From the NCBI GenBank assembly GCA_030149115.1, contig JASBSE010000418.1, forward strand, positions 1 through 32,931: a stretch of DNA of 32,931 bases, given 5' to 3'. Origin of the DNA: Winogradskyella sp. (lineage in GTDB: Bacteria > Bacteroidota > Bacteroidia > Flavobacteriales > Flavobacteriaceae). The notes beneath the pieces were generated by a model. It made no database searches. It was not told where the DNA came from and was given only the letters and a program-made list of their open reading frames with translations. Made by a program: the position numbers and the translations under genes. Of the stretch, positions 1 to 9,568 are shown piece after piece (the stretch's first letter is position 1; every line of letters starts with the position of its first letter).

Positions 1-26
1 GCGAGTATGATGTAGCAGTTTAAAAA

Positions 27-341
27 ATGAGAACTAATCTAAATACTAATTATCATAAAGGTCGTTTTCGTTGTGGAGAATGGGCAAAACATTTACGTCC
101 TTTTTCAAAGCGAATTGGTAATAAAAGATTTAGAAAAAGTACTTTAGAGACCATCGAAGATGAGTTGAGAAACGAATTTGTTACATGGCCTAAAAAAAGA
201 GGAATCAAAAAAAACATTAAGGTTAAAATAACTACTGATTCGAATGGAAACACTTATAGTCGTATTGAAAAATATGGTAGTTTAAGAGATCTGAAAAACT
301 CAATAAATAGGCCTTGTGTAATTAGATATAAGATACTCTAA
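27..341 (+). CDS. small basic hypothetical protein
   Basis: 104-aa ORF with ATG start just upstream of and co-directional with the GT9 gene; Lys/Arg-rich; no family recognised. Confidence 0.55.
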   Translation: MRTNLNTNYHKGRFRCGEWAKHLRPFSKRIGNKRFRKSTLETIEDELRNEFVTWPKKRGIKKNIKVKITTDSNGNTYSRIEKYGSLRDLKNSINRPCVIRYKIL

Positions 342-355
342 GAATTAATTTAAGA

Positions 356-1420
356 TTGAAAATTTTAATCATACAACAAAAAATGATTGGTGATGTTTTG
401 GCTTCAAGCATATTGTTTGAAGCCATTAAGCATCAATATCCTGATGCAGAATTACATTACCTCATTAATACGCATACCTTCCCTGTTGTAGATCAAAATC
501 CTTATATAGATAAGATTCATTTTTTTACACCAGAACATGAAAAAAGCAAATTGAAGCTTATAAAATTTGCCAAACAGCTTAGAAAAGAGAATTACGATGT
601 TATCATTGATGTTTACTCTAAATTATCGAGTAATCTTATCACCTTACTTTCTAAAGCAAAGATTAAAATTTCTAAGTATAAACCTTATACATCTTTTATT
701 TATAATCATACCTATAAAGATGCCAATAAAGTTATCTCAAAAGCTGGATTAGCTATAGAAAACCGGTTACAGTTGCTTATACCATTAGGTATTGATATTA
801 GCAATATTGTTAGACCAAAAATTTATTTAACAGAAGAGGAAAAATCTAAAATTAAAGTTTTTTTAGAATCAAATCGCATAGATACCAGCAAACCACTATA
901 CATGATTGGTGTTTTGGGTAGCGGACCTAATAAAACCTATCCGTTTGACTATATGGCTTCAGTGATTGATACGATTGTAAAAACACAGCCCAAAAGTCAG
1001 ATTTTATTTAATTATATACCAAACCAAGAAGCTGATGCCAAAGCCATTTTAGATTTGTGTAAATCTGAAACTCAAAACAATATTCATTTTAACGTTTTTG
1101 GTAAAAGTTTGAGAGATTTTTTAGCTATTACGCAACATTGCGATGCACTAATAGGAAATGAAGGCGGAGCTATAAACATGGCGAAAGCTTTAAGTATACC
1201 TACATTTACTATTTTTTCACCTTGGATAAAAAAAGAAGCTTGGAATATGTTCGATGATGGCAAAAAACACCTTTCTGTTCATCTAAAGGATTATGACAAA
1301 CAACCGTATTTAGATATAAACCATCCAAAGGAGTTAAAATCTAAAGCTTCAGAATTGTATTTAAAATTTAAACCTTCTTATTTTGAAGAAGACTTGGTTA
1401 AATTTTTAGAAAGGTTATAG
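356..1420 (+). CDS. glycosyltransferase family 9 (heptosyltransferase-like)
   Basis: TTG start; MKILIIQQKMIGDVLASSILFEAIKHQYPDAELHYL N-terminus and GNEGGAINMAKALSIPTFTIFSPW C-terminal motif typical of GT9/ADP-heptose transferases. Confidence 0.88.
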   Translation: MKILIIQQKMIGDVLASSILFEAIKHQYPDAELHYLINTHTFPVVDQNPYIDKIHFFTPEHEKSKLKLIKFAKQLRKENYDVIIDVYSKLSSNLITLLSKAKIKISKYKPYTSFIYNHTYKDANKVISKAGLAIENRLQLLIPLGIDISNIVRPKIYLTEEEKSKIKVFLESNRIDTSKPLYMIGVLGSGPNKTYPFDYMASVIDTIVKTQPKSQILFNYIPNQEADAKAILDLCKSETQNNIHFNVFGKSLRDFLAITQHCDALIGNEGGAINMAKALSIPTFTIFSPWIKKEAWNMFDDGKKHLSVHLKDYDKQPYLDINHPKELKSKASELYLKFKPSYFEEDLVKFLERL

Positions 1421-1422
1421 GC

Positions 1423-2244
1423 TTAATCTTTCTTAATACCGTATTCAGTCCACTTCAAATTTTCTTTTTTCACTTTAGCTCTAATCGCTAAATTTCTATC
1501 TAAAGATTCTTGTGTTTTATAACCACGTGCATGATCGAGATGCAGACAAATAGCTTTGTAACGTATTTGTTTTGTTTTAATGCCATTGTTTACCAAACGC
1601 TCACCCAACTCTCTATCTGGTCCACCATATTGCATACGCTCGTCATATCCATTTATCGCAATTAAATCAGATTTCCAAGCAGAGGAATTACAATTATTAA
1701 ATGTAGCACCTGTTGGAGTTACTACATCTAAGAAGTTAGCCAGACCATTTTTTGCAGAAAGCTTTAGCTTGTTTTTTCCGCTAAGTTCCCCTTGGTCTTT
1801 TAGCCATTTCACTTCAAAACAACGTTTAGACCTTATATCATCTTCGGCAATAGTTTCACTAATATCCATTGGCAGTTTACAGTATCCACCAGATAAAAAA
1901 TAACCTTTTTCGGCATGTTTTGCATGGGTTTCCACAAAATCTTCACGTGGAATACAATCTCCATCCGTAAATAAGATATAATCGTTTTTTGCCATGACAA
2001 TAGCTTCATTCAAAATCTTTTGGCGTCTGTAGCCTTTGTCTTCATGCCAAGCGTGCGTAATTTCTACAGGGTAATTTTCTTTAAACCTATCTATTAAATT
2101 TTTGGTTTCTACAGTAGACCCATCATCAGCAATAATAATATCAAAATCTTTATAGGTTTGTACACTGTAACCGTACAATACTTTTTCTAACCAATCGATT
2201 TTATTATAAGTAGCAATAATGACTGTAATTTTTGGTAACGCCAT
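1423..2244 (-). CDS. family 2 glycosyltransferase
   Basis: ITVIIATYNKIDWLEKVL, IIADDGS, FTDGDCIPREDFV motifs of a GT-A fold GT2 enzyme. Confidence 0.88.
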   Translation of the reverse strand: MALPKITVIIATYNKIDWLEKVLYGYSVQTYKDFDIIIADDGSTVETKNLIDRFKENYPVEITHAWHEDKGYRRQKILNEAIVMAKNDYILFTDGDCIPREDFVETHAKHAEKGYFLSGGYCKLPMDISETIAEDDIRSKRCFEVKWLKDQGELSGKNKLKLSAKNGLANFLDVVTPTGATFNNCNSSAWKSDLIAINGYDERMQYGGPDRELGERLVNNGIKTKQIRYKAICLHLDHARGYKTQESLDRNLAIRAKVKKENLKWTEYGIKKD

Positions 2245-2249
2245 GGATT

Positions 2250-3077
2250 TTATCTCTTAATACCAAATTTGGTATATGTTGATTTATTTCTTTTTGTCTC
2301 CTTACGAATTTTCAGATTTAAAGTCTCTGCATCTTCATTTTTATAAGGTCTTTCGTGATACAAATGTACACAAATAGTACTATATCTTACTTGCTTGAAT
2401 CTTACACCATTATTCATCATTCGCTCACCTACTTCCCTATCTTCACCACCATATTTCATACGTTCGTCAAAACCATTTACGGCCAAAATATCGCTTTTAA
2501 AACACGACACATTCATACCATCAAAAGTAGCTTTTGTTGGAGTTAACGTATTTAAAAGATTTGCCTTGACTTTAGAATTAGTTAACTTATTTAACTTAAA
2601 AGTCTTGGGCTGACCTTTGACTAAAAGCCATTGTTTATCAAAACATTTTTGGCTATCTACTGTCTCTTTGGTTATGCTTTGAGATATTTTTTCAGACAGC
2701 TTAAAATATCCTCCAGAAAGTGCATAATTAGTTTGCTTTAACTTTAAATGAGTTGCTACAAAATCCGCTCTTGCAATACAATCTCCATCTGTAAATATGA
2801 GATATTCTGAATTTGAAGCGCTAATAGCTTTGTTAAGAATTTTTGTTTTCTGAAAGCCTTCATCCTCTTGCCATATATGAATAACATCTATGCTTGACTT
2901 CTTAGAAAATTCATCAACCACAGCCTTTGTTCTCTCATCAGAACCATCATCCGCTATAATCAACTCAAAATTAGATTCGGTTTGAAGATCATAACTATGT
3001 AAAACCAGCTCTAACCATTTTGGTTGATTGTATGTACTAATAATAACCGAAGCTTTAAGTTGTGATTGCATAAGCAC
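2250..3077 (-). CDS. family 2 glycosyltransferase (paralog of 1423..2244)
   Basis: VIISTYNQPKWLELVLHSY, IIADDGSDERTK, FTDGDCIARADFV; collinear similarity to the adjacent gene. Confidence 0.88.
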   Translation of the reverse strand: MLMQSQLKASVIISTYNQPKWLELVLHSYDLQTESNFELIIADDGSDERTKAVVDEFSKKSSIDVIHIWQEDEGFQKTKILNKAISASNSEYLIFTDGDCIARADFVATHLKLKQTNYALSGGYFKLSEKISQSITKETVDSQKCFDKQWLLVKGQPKTFKLNKLTNSKVKANLLNTLTPTKATFDGMNVSCFKSDILAVNGFDERMKYGGEDREVGERMMNNGVRFKQVRYSTICVHLYHERPYKNEDAETLNLKIRKETKRNKSTYTKFGIKR

Positions 3078-3112
3078 AAAAATACTATTTTTACAACAGT
3101 GAAATTACAAGT

Positions 3113-3871
3113 ATGCTAAAACTATCTGGTGTTATCATTACCTTTAATGAAGAGCGAAATATCGAACGATGTTTACAGTCTTTAGTTAATGTTGTTGATG
3201 AAATTGTGGTTGTAGACTCTTATTCTACAGATAACACCAAAAGAATTTGCCAAAAATTTAGTGTAAAGTTTATTGAGCAAAAATTTCTTGGATACACCGA
3301 ACAGAAAAACTTTGCTTTAGAGCAAACTACACACAAGCATATTGTTTCTCTTGATGGTGATGAGGCGCTTTCTAATGAACTTCAAAAATCTATAATTAAG
3401 CTAAAAAATAATTGGGGTTTTGATGGGTATTATGTTAACCGTTATAATAATTTTTGCGGACAATGGATAAAGCATAGCGATTGGTACCCTAATAAAAAAT
3501 TACGCGTTTTTGATAAAAGCAAAACAAAATGGACAGGTCATAAAATTCACGAAACAATTAAATTGAATAACCCAAATGCTGAAGTTGGTTATTTAAAAGG
3601 TGATATTCTTCATTACACTTACCAAAGTTATGAGGAAATGGATAAAAAAACCGAATATTTTTCTTCCATTGCAGCTCAAGCTTATTATGAAGAAAATAAA
3701 AAAGCAACATTATGGAAACTCATTTGGAATCCGTTATGGGCTTTCTTTAAATCTTACATTCTAAGATTAGGGTTTTTAGATGGTAAAAATGGTTTTAGAA
3801 TTTGTTACCAAACATGGAAAATTACTTATTTGAAGTATAAAAAATTAAGAGCACTAAAAATGAATTCCTGA
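3113..3871 (+). CDS. family 2 glycosyltransferase, LPS core type (WaaE/KdtX-like)
   Basis: LSGVIITFNEERNIERCLQSLVNVVDEIVVVDSYSTDNTKRIC and LDGDEALS motifs. Confidence 0.87.
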   Translation: MLKLSGVIITFNEERNIERCLQSLVNVVDEIVVVDSYSTDNTKRICQKFSVKFIEQKFLGYTEQKNFALEQTTHKHIVSLDGDEALSNELQKSIIKLKNNWGFDGYYVNRYNNFCGQWIKHSDWYPNKKLRVFDKSKTKWTGHKIHETIKLNNPNAEVGYLKGDILHYTYQSYEEMDKKTEYFSSIAAQAYYEENKKATLWKLIWNPLWAFFKSYILRLGFLDGKNGFRICYQTWKITYLKYKKLRALKMNS

Positions 3872-3872
3872 T

Positions 3873-4631
3873 TTATTTTTTCCAAAATTTAAGTTTCTTT
3901 TTCAACCGTTTTTTTCTGTAATACTTTTCTTGAAAAGCCTGTGTAGAACTCCACATGAGATTAAACACTTTCTCATATGGCTCATTACAACATTTAGAGT
4001 ATTCATCACTCATAACCTTTACCATAGACTCATGTGTAGTTAATTTCGCAAAGTTTTTAATTCTAGTCTCAAAATCCATAGGTTTAAACTTCATTCTATT
4101 CAAGTCTACGAGGTAAAAATGGTACGAATCTTCACTTTTTTTAATTAAGGTATTACCTGGTGAATGATCTAAAAAATTAACATTCTTCTCATGTAAATCA
4201 TATGTAAACCTTGTAAAAGCTCTCAAAATGTTTTCATGATTTGGGTAATTCAGGTCCTTGGTTAGTTCTCTATAGGTTATATCGCATTCTAATTGCTCAC
4301 TTATATAGTAGCTCTGTTTAAATAATAGAGGAGTCTTAAACTCATAATAGGCAATTGGCTGTGGTGTGCCAATTTCAAGTTTTAAAAGTTCATTTGCATA
4401 CTCAAAAGAACGCTGTGCTTTACTTTTTCTAAAGAACCTATAAGCTATTTGATTAATAATATTAGGAATTTTGAACGACTTTACATTTAGTATTTTGTCC
4501 TTTATTTTAAACAGCTTTAAAGAATTTCTATCTTGATTTCCAAACGGAGTTCCTGTAGTCTCAAAATTTATAATACCACTATCTAACTGTGCTGTAATTG
4601 TTGTGAATTTTTCTTCTATCACTCTATTCAT
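3873..4631 (-). CDS. Kdo/lipopolysaccharide kinase-like protein (InaA family)
   Basis: FLDHSPGNTLI (HGDxxPGN-like catalytic loop) followed by YLVDLNRMKF; located in an LPS gene block. Confidence 0.72.
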   Translation of the reverse strand: MNRVIEEKFTTITAQLDSGIINFETTGTPFGNQDRNSLKLFKIKDKILNVKSFKIPNIINQIAYRFFRKSKAQRSFEYANELLKLEIGTPQPIAYYEFKTPLLFKQSYYISEQLECDITYRELTKDLNYPNHENILRAFTRFTYDLHEKNVNFLDHSPGNTLIKKSEDSYHFYLVDLNRMKFKPMDFETRIKNFAKLTTHESMVKVMSDEYSKCCNEPYEKVFNLMWSSTQAFQEKYYRKKRLKKKLKFWKK

Positions 4632-4719
4632 AGTACAAAATTACAATTAGTTTATAACTTTTACTTTAATTTAGCCAATATTGAAACAAATCTATAACGA
4701 CTTTTGAGACCATATAAAA

Positions 4720-5616
4720 ATGAAAAACATTTTATCTTCATTAAAGAGAAAACATATTAAAAGCAGAACGCTCAAAACTATTTTAAATAACGAACAAAAA
4801 AATAATTCTGTTGTTAATCTTCATAGAATAGATAAAAATAATGTTGGTGATTTTTATTGTGCACCACACCTCTATTTTGATGTTTTAAAAGATAAAGCCT
4901 TAGACATATTTGATTATAAAGTTGATGATAGAAATGTGACCAATAATTTCATTGAAAAAATCTCAAATAATAGTCTAATTATTGGTGGTGGTGGATTATT
5001 GAATCGTTCTGGCTTTTCTAAACAAATGGAGCTTTTTGAAAAACTAACAGAAAAAAATAAGAAAATTGTACTTTGGGGTTTGGGTCATAACCGTAAAGAT
5101 CATTTCACATTCAATAAAAAAGTAGACTACAATATAGATATATCAAAATTTGGATTGGTTGGTACAAGAGATTATAGTATGCCTGGAGAATATGTTCCTT
5201 GCGTAAGTTGTATGCATAGCATTTTTGATAATGACTATTCTAGCGTTCAAGAAACTGGTATAATCTTCCACAAAGACACTCTGAAAAAAAACAACCTATT
5301 AAAACGGCTAGAAAACTATCCTACGAGCTCTAACACAACTAATCTTGAAGAAATGGTTGGTTTTATTGGTAAATCCGAAACTATTGTAACAGATAGCTAT
5401 CATGCGATGTATTGGTCCTTACTTTTAAACAAAAAAGTAATTGCAATACCCAACTCTTCAAAATTCTACGATTTTAAATACAAACCCGTTTTTTCTTCTT
5501 TCGACAATTTTGAAGACGATATTAAGAAAGGGCAGAGTTATTCGGGAATTTTAGAAGAATGTCGTGAGATTAATCATAAATTTGCCGACAAAGCATTCAA
5601 CTATCTTAACTTATAA
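4720..5616 (+). CDS. polysaccharide pyruvyl transferase-like protein
   Basis: NVGDFYCAPHLYF, SLIIGGGGLLNRSGF, VLWGLGHN, VTDSYHAMYWSLLLNKKVIAIPNSSKFYDFKY. Confidence 0.8.
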   Translation: MKNILSSLKRKHIKSRTLKTILNNEQKNNSVVNLHRIDKNNVGDFYCAPHLYFDVLKDKALDIFDYKVDDRNVTNNFIEKISNNSLIIGGGGLLNRSGFSKQMELFEKLTEKNKKIVLWGLGHNRKDHFTFNKKVDYNIDISKFGLVGTRDYSMPGEYVPCVSCMHSIFDNDYSSVQETGIIFHKDTLKKNNLLKRLENYPTSSNTTNLEEMVGFIGKSETIVTDSYHAMYWSLLLNKKVIAIPNSSKFYDFKYKPVFSSFDNFEDDIKKGQSYSGILEECREINHKFADKAFNYLNL

Positions 5617-5621
5617 TAAGG

Positions 5622-6470
5622 ATGGAGTATAACCATTTTTTAATTACTCGTTTTAATCTTAGAAATCCTAAATGGGTTTCTGATAAAAAAAACACACCTG
5701 TTTTAACAGATCAATGGCACGAAAACAGATTTAAACTATTTAATGATTTTTGTTTTGAAAGTGTTAAAGCCCAAACCAATCAAAATTTCCAATGGCTTGT
5801 TTTTTTTGATACTACTACACCTCAAAAGTTTAGAGATATTATAGATACTTTTAAATCTAAAATGGAGAATTTTGTTCCTATCTACATAGATGGAATGGAT
5901 TTATTTTTGCCTTCAATTAAAGAATATATCTCTAACTACGATAGTGAATACATTATAACAAGTCGTATAGATAATGATGATTGTATTAGCAAATTTTATA
6001 TAAATGAAGTACAAAAAAGATTTAATCGTCAAAACTTCATGGCTGTAGATTTCATAGATGGTTATTCTTTACAGATAAAACCAGATGTAAAGATTGGTAA
6101 GCGAATAGACCAATACTCACCTTTTATTAGTCTCATTGAAAAAAATGATAGCCCAAAAACAGTATGGAGTGCAAGCCACTCACATTGGAAACGCGAAAAA
6201 AACGTTCTTTTTGTTAGAAATGTAAGTGTCTGGACTGCTGTTTCTCATTTAGAAAATAAAGTTAATGGATTTGGCGGCTACGGAAAAGTAAATATTGACG
6301 ATTACTTAGATACTTTTAAAATCACTCAAAATCAACAAGATTATATTAAAGAAAATATAACACCTGGGAATGTTTGGGAATCTAACAATCTAAAAATGAG
6401 GCTAAAATCTCTTTTTAATTACCATTACAAAAATCTTAAAAAATCCATAGGTGTATATAAGTTTAAATAA
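5622..6470 (+). CDS. putative rhamnosyltransferase / glycosyltransferase
   Basis: YNHFLITRFNLRNPKW...FNDFCFESVKAQTNQNFQWLVFFDTTTP...IITSRIDNDDCIS resembles the putative rhamnosyl transferase family. Confidence 0.75.
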   Translation: MEYNHFLITRFNLRNPKWVSDKKNTPVLTDQWHENRFKLFNDFCFESVKAQTNQNFQWLVFFDTTTPQKFRDIIDTFKSKMENFVPIYIDGMDLFLPSIKEYISNYDSEYIITSRIDNDDCISKFYINEVQKRFNRQNFMAVDFIDGYSLQIKPDVKIGKRIDQYSPFISLIEKNDSPKTVWSASHSHWKREKNVLFVRNVSVWTAVSHLENKVNGFGGYGKVNIDDYLDTFKITQNQQDYIKENITPGNVWESNNLKMRLKSLFNYHYKNLKKSIGVYKFK

Positions 6471-6527
6471 ATCACATTAAAATAGTTATAACACCTGTTT
6501 TAATTTTATTTAGATTGTACCACATCA

Positions 6528-6547
6528 ACTTATAAATATTTATAAGT
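6528..6547. promoter_or_regulatory. perfect 20-bp palindrome overlapping the upstream promoter region of the cca-type gene
   Basis: ACTTATAAATATTTATAAGT is identical to its reverse complement; ends 2 bp before a TATCTTTG -7 box. Confidence 0.6.
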
Positions 6548-6549
6548 CG

Positions 6550-6557
6550 TATCTTTG
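6550..6557 (+). promoter_or_regulatory. Bacteroidota -7 promoter element (TATCTTTG)
   Basis: Exact match to TAnnTTTG, 25 bp upstream of the ATG at 6583. Confidence 0.7.
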
Positions 6558-6582
6558 CAAAACCATTTTTATTGGGTGAAGT

Positions 6583-7998
6583 ATGACTTACAAAACAGCT
6601 CTAAAACACGATATTTTTGAAACTATTTCGCAATCTGCAGACGAACTGCAGCTAGATTGTTATGTCATAGGAGGTTTTGTACGTGATTATCTCCTTGAGC
6701 GTGGCGATGCAAAGGACATAGATGTGGTTGCTATTGGTAGTGGTATAGACCTTGCTCAACAAGTTTCCAAAAACCTACCGACCAATCCTAAAGTACAGGT
6801 TTTTAAAACTTATGGCACAGCAATGTTGCGCTACAATGATATTGAAGTAGAATTTGTTGGTGCTCGTAAAGAAAGTTATAATGAAGATAGTAGAAACCCA
6901 GTTGTTGAAAATGGCACCTTACAAGATGATCAAAACCGAAGAGACTTTACTATAAATGCTCTTGCATTAAGTCTTAACACATCTAATTTTGGTGAACTAT
7001 TAGACCCATTCAATGGTATTGAAGATTTAGACAGAGGTATAATTAGAACACCTCTAGACCCAAATATTACTTACAGTGATGATCCGTTACGAATGATGCG
7101 CGCAATTCGATTTGCAACACAATTAAATTTTAAAATTGAAGAAAATTCGTTGAGAGCTATAACAGCTAATAAGGATAGAATAAAAATCATTACTAAAGAA
7201 CGTATTGTAACTGAGCTAAATAAAATACTAGGAAGTGATAAGCCTTCAATAGGATTTAAACTTCTGGAAAAAACAGGCCTCTTAGATTACATTCTTCCAG
7301 AACTTACTGCGCTTAAAGGTATTGATGAAGTCGAAGGCCAACGTCACAAAGATAATTTTTACCACACCTTAGAAGTTGTAGATAACATTTGTGAAACTAC
7401 TGACAACCTTTGGTTGCGCTGGGCTGCACTTTTACACGATATTGGAAAAGCTCCTACCAAAAAATTCCACAAAAAAATTGGATGGACGTTTCATGCCCAT
7501 GAGTTTGTAGGTTCTAAAATGGTTTACAAATTATTCAAACGACTTAAAATGCCTTTGAATGACAAAATGAAATTTGTTCAAAAAATGGTATTCATGAGTT
7601 CTCGTCCAATTGTTTTAGCTAGTGAGGTTACAGATTCTGCAGTTAGACGTTTAGTCTTTGATGCAGGGGAACATGTTGATGACTTAATGACACTTTGCGA
7701 AGCTGACATTACAACAAAAAATCCTAAAAAGTTCAAGAAGTATCATAACAACTTTAAACTTGTAAGAGATAAAATTGTGGAGGTTGAAGAACGTGATCGT
7801 GTACGTAATTTTCAACCACCAGTTTCTGGTGAAGAAATAATGAAAGCTTTTAATCTTAAGCCATCAAAGGAAATCGGAATTATAAAAGAAGCTATAAAAG
7901 AAGCCATTTTAGAAGGTGAAATACCAAATGAACATGAAGCTGCATTTGAATTAATGCTAAAAAAAGGAAAAAACTTAGGGCTAACTATTGAAAACTAA
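6583..7998 (+). CDS. cca: CCA-adding tRNA nucleotidyltransferase / poly(A) polymerase family with HD domain
   Basis: [22 protein letters not shown] nucleotidyltransferase motif, [40 protein letters not shown] motif. Confidence 0.93.
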   Translation: MTYKTALKHDIFETISQSADELQLDCYVIGGFVRDYLLERGDAKDIDVVAIGSGIDLAQQVSKNLPTNPKVQVFKTYGTAMLRYNDIEVEFVGARKESYNEDSRNPVVENGTLQDDQNRRDFTINALALSLNTSNFGELLDPFNGIEDLDRGIIRTPLDPNITYSDDPLRMMRAIRFATQLNFKIEENSLRAITANKDRIKIITKERIVTELNKILGSDKPSIGFKLLEKTGLLDYILPELTALKGIDEVEGQRHKDNFYHTLEVVDNICETTDNLWLRWAALLHDIGKAPTKKFHKKIGWTFHAHEFVGSKMVYKLFKRLKMPLNDKMKFVQKMVFMSSRPIVLASEVTDSAVRRLVFDAGEHVDDLMTLCEADITTKNPKKFKKYHNNFKLVRDKIVEVEERDRVRNFQPPVSGEEIMKAFNLKPSKEIGIIKEAIKEAILEGEIPNEHEAAFELMLKKGKNLGLTIEN

Positions 7999-8016
7999 AA
8001 AATAAAGAATTGGTAA

Positions 8017-9033
8017 ATGAAAAAAGATAACAAAGCCGTAATCTATTGGCTACTTACTGGTTGTGTTTTAATTTTTATAATGGTAATTGTTGGCGGTATT
8101 ACCAGGCTAACACATTCTGGTCTTTCCATTTCTAATTACAAGTTAATTTCAGGAACAATCCCTCCTATGAATGAAGTAGAATGGAATGAGGCCTTTGAGC
8201 TTTACAAGCAATATCCTGAATATCAAAAACTAAACAATCACTTCACTTTAGAAGAATTTAAAGATATTTACTTTTGGGAATGGATTCATCGTGTAATTGG
8301 TCGTTTTATTGGTTTAGTATTTATCATTCCTTTTTTCTATTTTTTAATCAGAAAACAACTTTCAAAACCTACCATTAAAAAATCGATTTTACTATTATTC
8401 ATGGGTGGCTTTCAAGGTTTTCTAGGTTGGTATATGGTAAAAAGTGGACTGGTTGACAGACCAGATGTAAGTCATTACAGATTAGCAGCACATTTAACTA
8501 CAGCATTTTTAACCTTTGCCTATACATTTTGGGTCGCATTAGATTTAATGTTCCCTAATAAAAAAGCTATAGACACTAAACTTAGAAATTTCATTAGAAT
8601 AGGTTTAGTTATATTAATCATTCAGATTATTTATGGTGCCTTTGTAGCTGGGTTAGATGCAGGTTGGATACACAACCACTGGCCTTTTATGAGTGAAGGC
8701 AAACTTATTCACGAAACTGTTTACACAGAGCACAACCCAACATACCTCAACTTTATTGAAGGAAAAAGTGGTGTGCAGTTTGTACACAGAACATTAGCAT
8801 ATTTTGTAGTGGTTTTCATTTTATCAATATGGTACAAAGCCACTCGTAACGATATTTCCAAATGGCAAACTAAAGGTGTTAACAGTCTTCTGCTTGTAGT
8901 TGGCATTCAGTTTTTATTGGGTGTGCTTACATTATTACTTGCAGTACCAGTTTGGTTAGGTGTTTTGCATCAGGTTGTTGCATTTATTTTATTGAGTTGT
9001 ATGGTTTTTACACTGCATCGTTTTAGTAAATAG
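8017..9033 (+). CDS. ctaA: heme A synthase, COX15/CtaA family
   Basis: VGGITRLTHSGLSI, FWEWIHRVIGRFIG, GWYMVKSGLVDRPDVSHYRLAAHL, FVHRTLAYF, LGVLHQVVAF; multi-pass membrane protein. Confidence 0.93.
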   Translation: MKKDNKAVIYWLLTGCVLIFIMVIVGGITRLTHSGLSISNYKLISGTIPPMNEVEWNEAFELYKQYPEYQKLNNHFTLEEFKDIYFWEWIHRVIGRFIGLVFIIPFFYFLIRKQLSKPTIKKSILLLFMGGFQGFLGWYMVKSGLVDRPDVSHYRLAAHLTTAFLTFAYTFWVALDLMFPNKKAIDTKLRNFIRIGLVILIIQIIYGAFVAGLDAGWIHNHWPFMSEGKLIHETVYTEHNPTYLNFIEGKSGVQFVHRTLAYFVVVFILSIWYKATRNDISKWQTKGVNSLLLVVGIQFLLGVLTLLLAVPVWLGVLHQVVAFILLSCMVFTLHRFSK

Positions 9034-9035
9034 TT

Positions 9036-9043
9036 TAAATTTG
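9036..9043 (+). promoter_or_regulatory. candidate -7 promoter element (TAAATTTG)
   Basis: Match to TAnnTTTG lying 4 bp before the ATG at 9048. Confidence 0.45.
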
Positions 9044-9047
9044 CACC

Positions 9048-9563
9048 ATGATTTACAGATTTAGAGTCATATTAGACAACGATACAGAAGACGATGTGTT
9101 TCGCGATTTAGAAATTCGTGAAACCGACACAATGGAAGATTTGCATAACATCATTACCCAATCTTTTGGCTTTGATGGTATGGAAATGGCTTCTTTTTAT
9201 ATTAGCGATGACGAATGGAACCAAGGTGAAGAAATTGCCATGATGGACATGAGTGAAGCTGGTAACGAAGTTAAAATGATGAGTACAACGGTTATCAAAG
9301 ATGTTGTACACGAGGCTTCACCAAAGCTAATCTACGTTTACGATTTTTTAAGCATGTGGACATTTTATGTGGAACTTGCTGAAATTGTAGACGAAGCCCA
9401 AGGTACAGATTACCCTAACCTAATGTTTGTTCACGGTCAAATTCCTGACGAAGCACCAGATAAATCTTTTGAAGCTGAAGATGATGATGCCTTTAACGAG
9501 TTTGATGATGATCTAGATATTGATGATTACGAGAATCTAGATTTTGACGAGAACTGGAACTAA
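9048..9563 (+). CDS. plasmid pRiA4b ORF-3 family-like protein with acidic C-terminal tail
   Basis: YRFRVILDNDTEDDVFRDLEIRETDTMEDLHNIITQSFGFDGMEMASFYIS resembles the pRiA4b ORF-3 fold; Asp/Glu-rich tail DDDAFNEFDDDLDIDDYENLDFDENWN. Confidence 0.75.
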   Translation: MIYRFRVILDNDTEDDVFRDLEIRETDTMEDLHNIITQSFGFDGMEMASFYISDDEWNQGEEIAMMDMSEAGNEVKMMSTTVIKDVVHEASPKLIYVYDFLSMWTFYVELAEIVDEAQGTDYPNLMFVHGQIPDEAPDKSFEAEDDDAFNEFDDDLDIDDYENLDFDENWN

Positions 9564-9568
9564 AAAGA

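Noticed and set aside
1-26. Possible tail of an upstream gene (frame reading ...EYDVAV stop)
   Set aside because: Too short to distinguish from chance.
1580-1903. 107-aa + strand ORF antisense to the GT2 gene
   Set aside because: Fully inside a well-supported CDS on the other strand; no recognisable domain. The same applies to the 2355 and 2395 ORFs.
9048-9563. Possible mobile element, because pRiA4b ORF-3 homologs can be annotated as plasmid or transposon passengers
   Set aside because: No transposase, terminal inverted repeats or target duplications seen; flanked by ordinary chromosomal genes.
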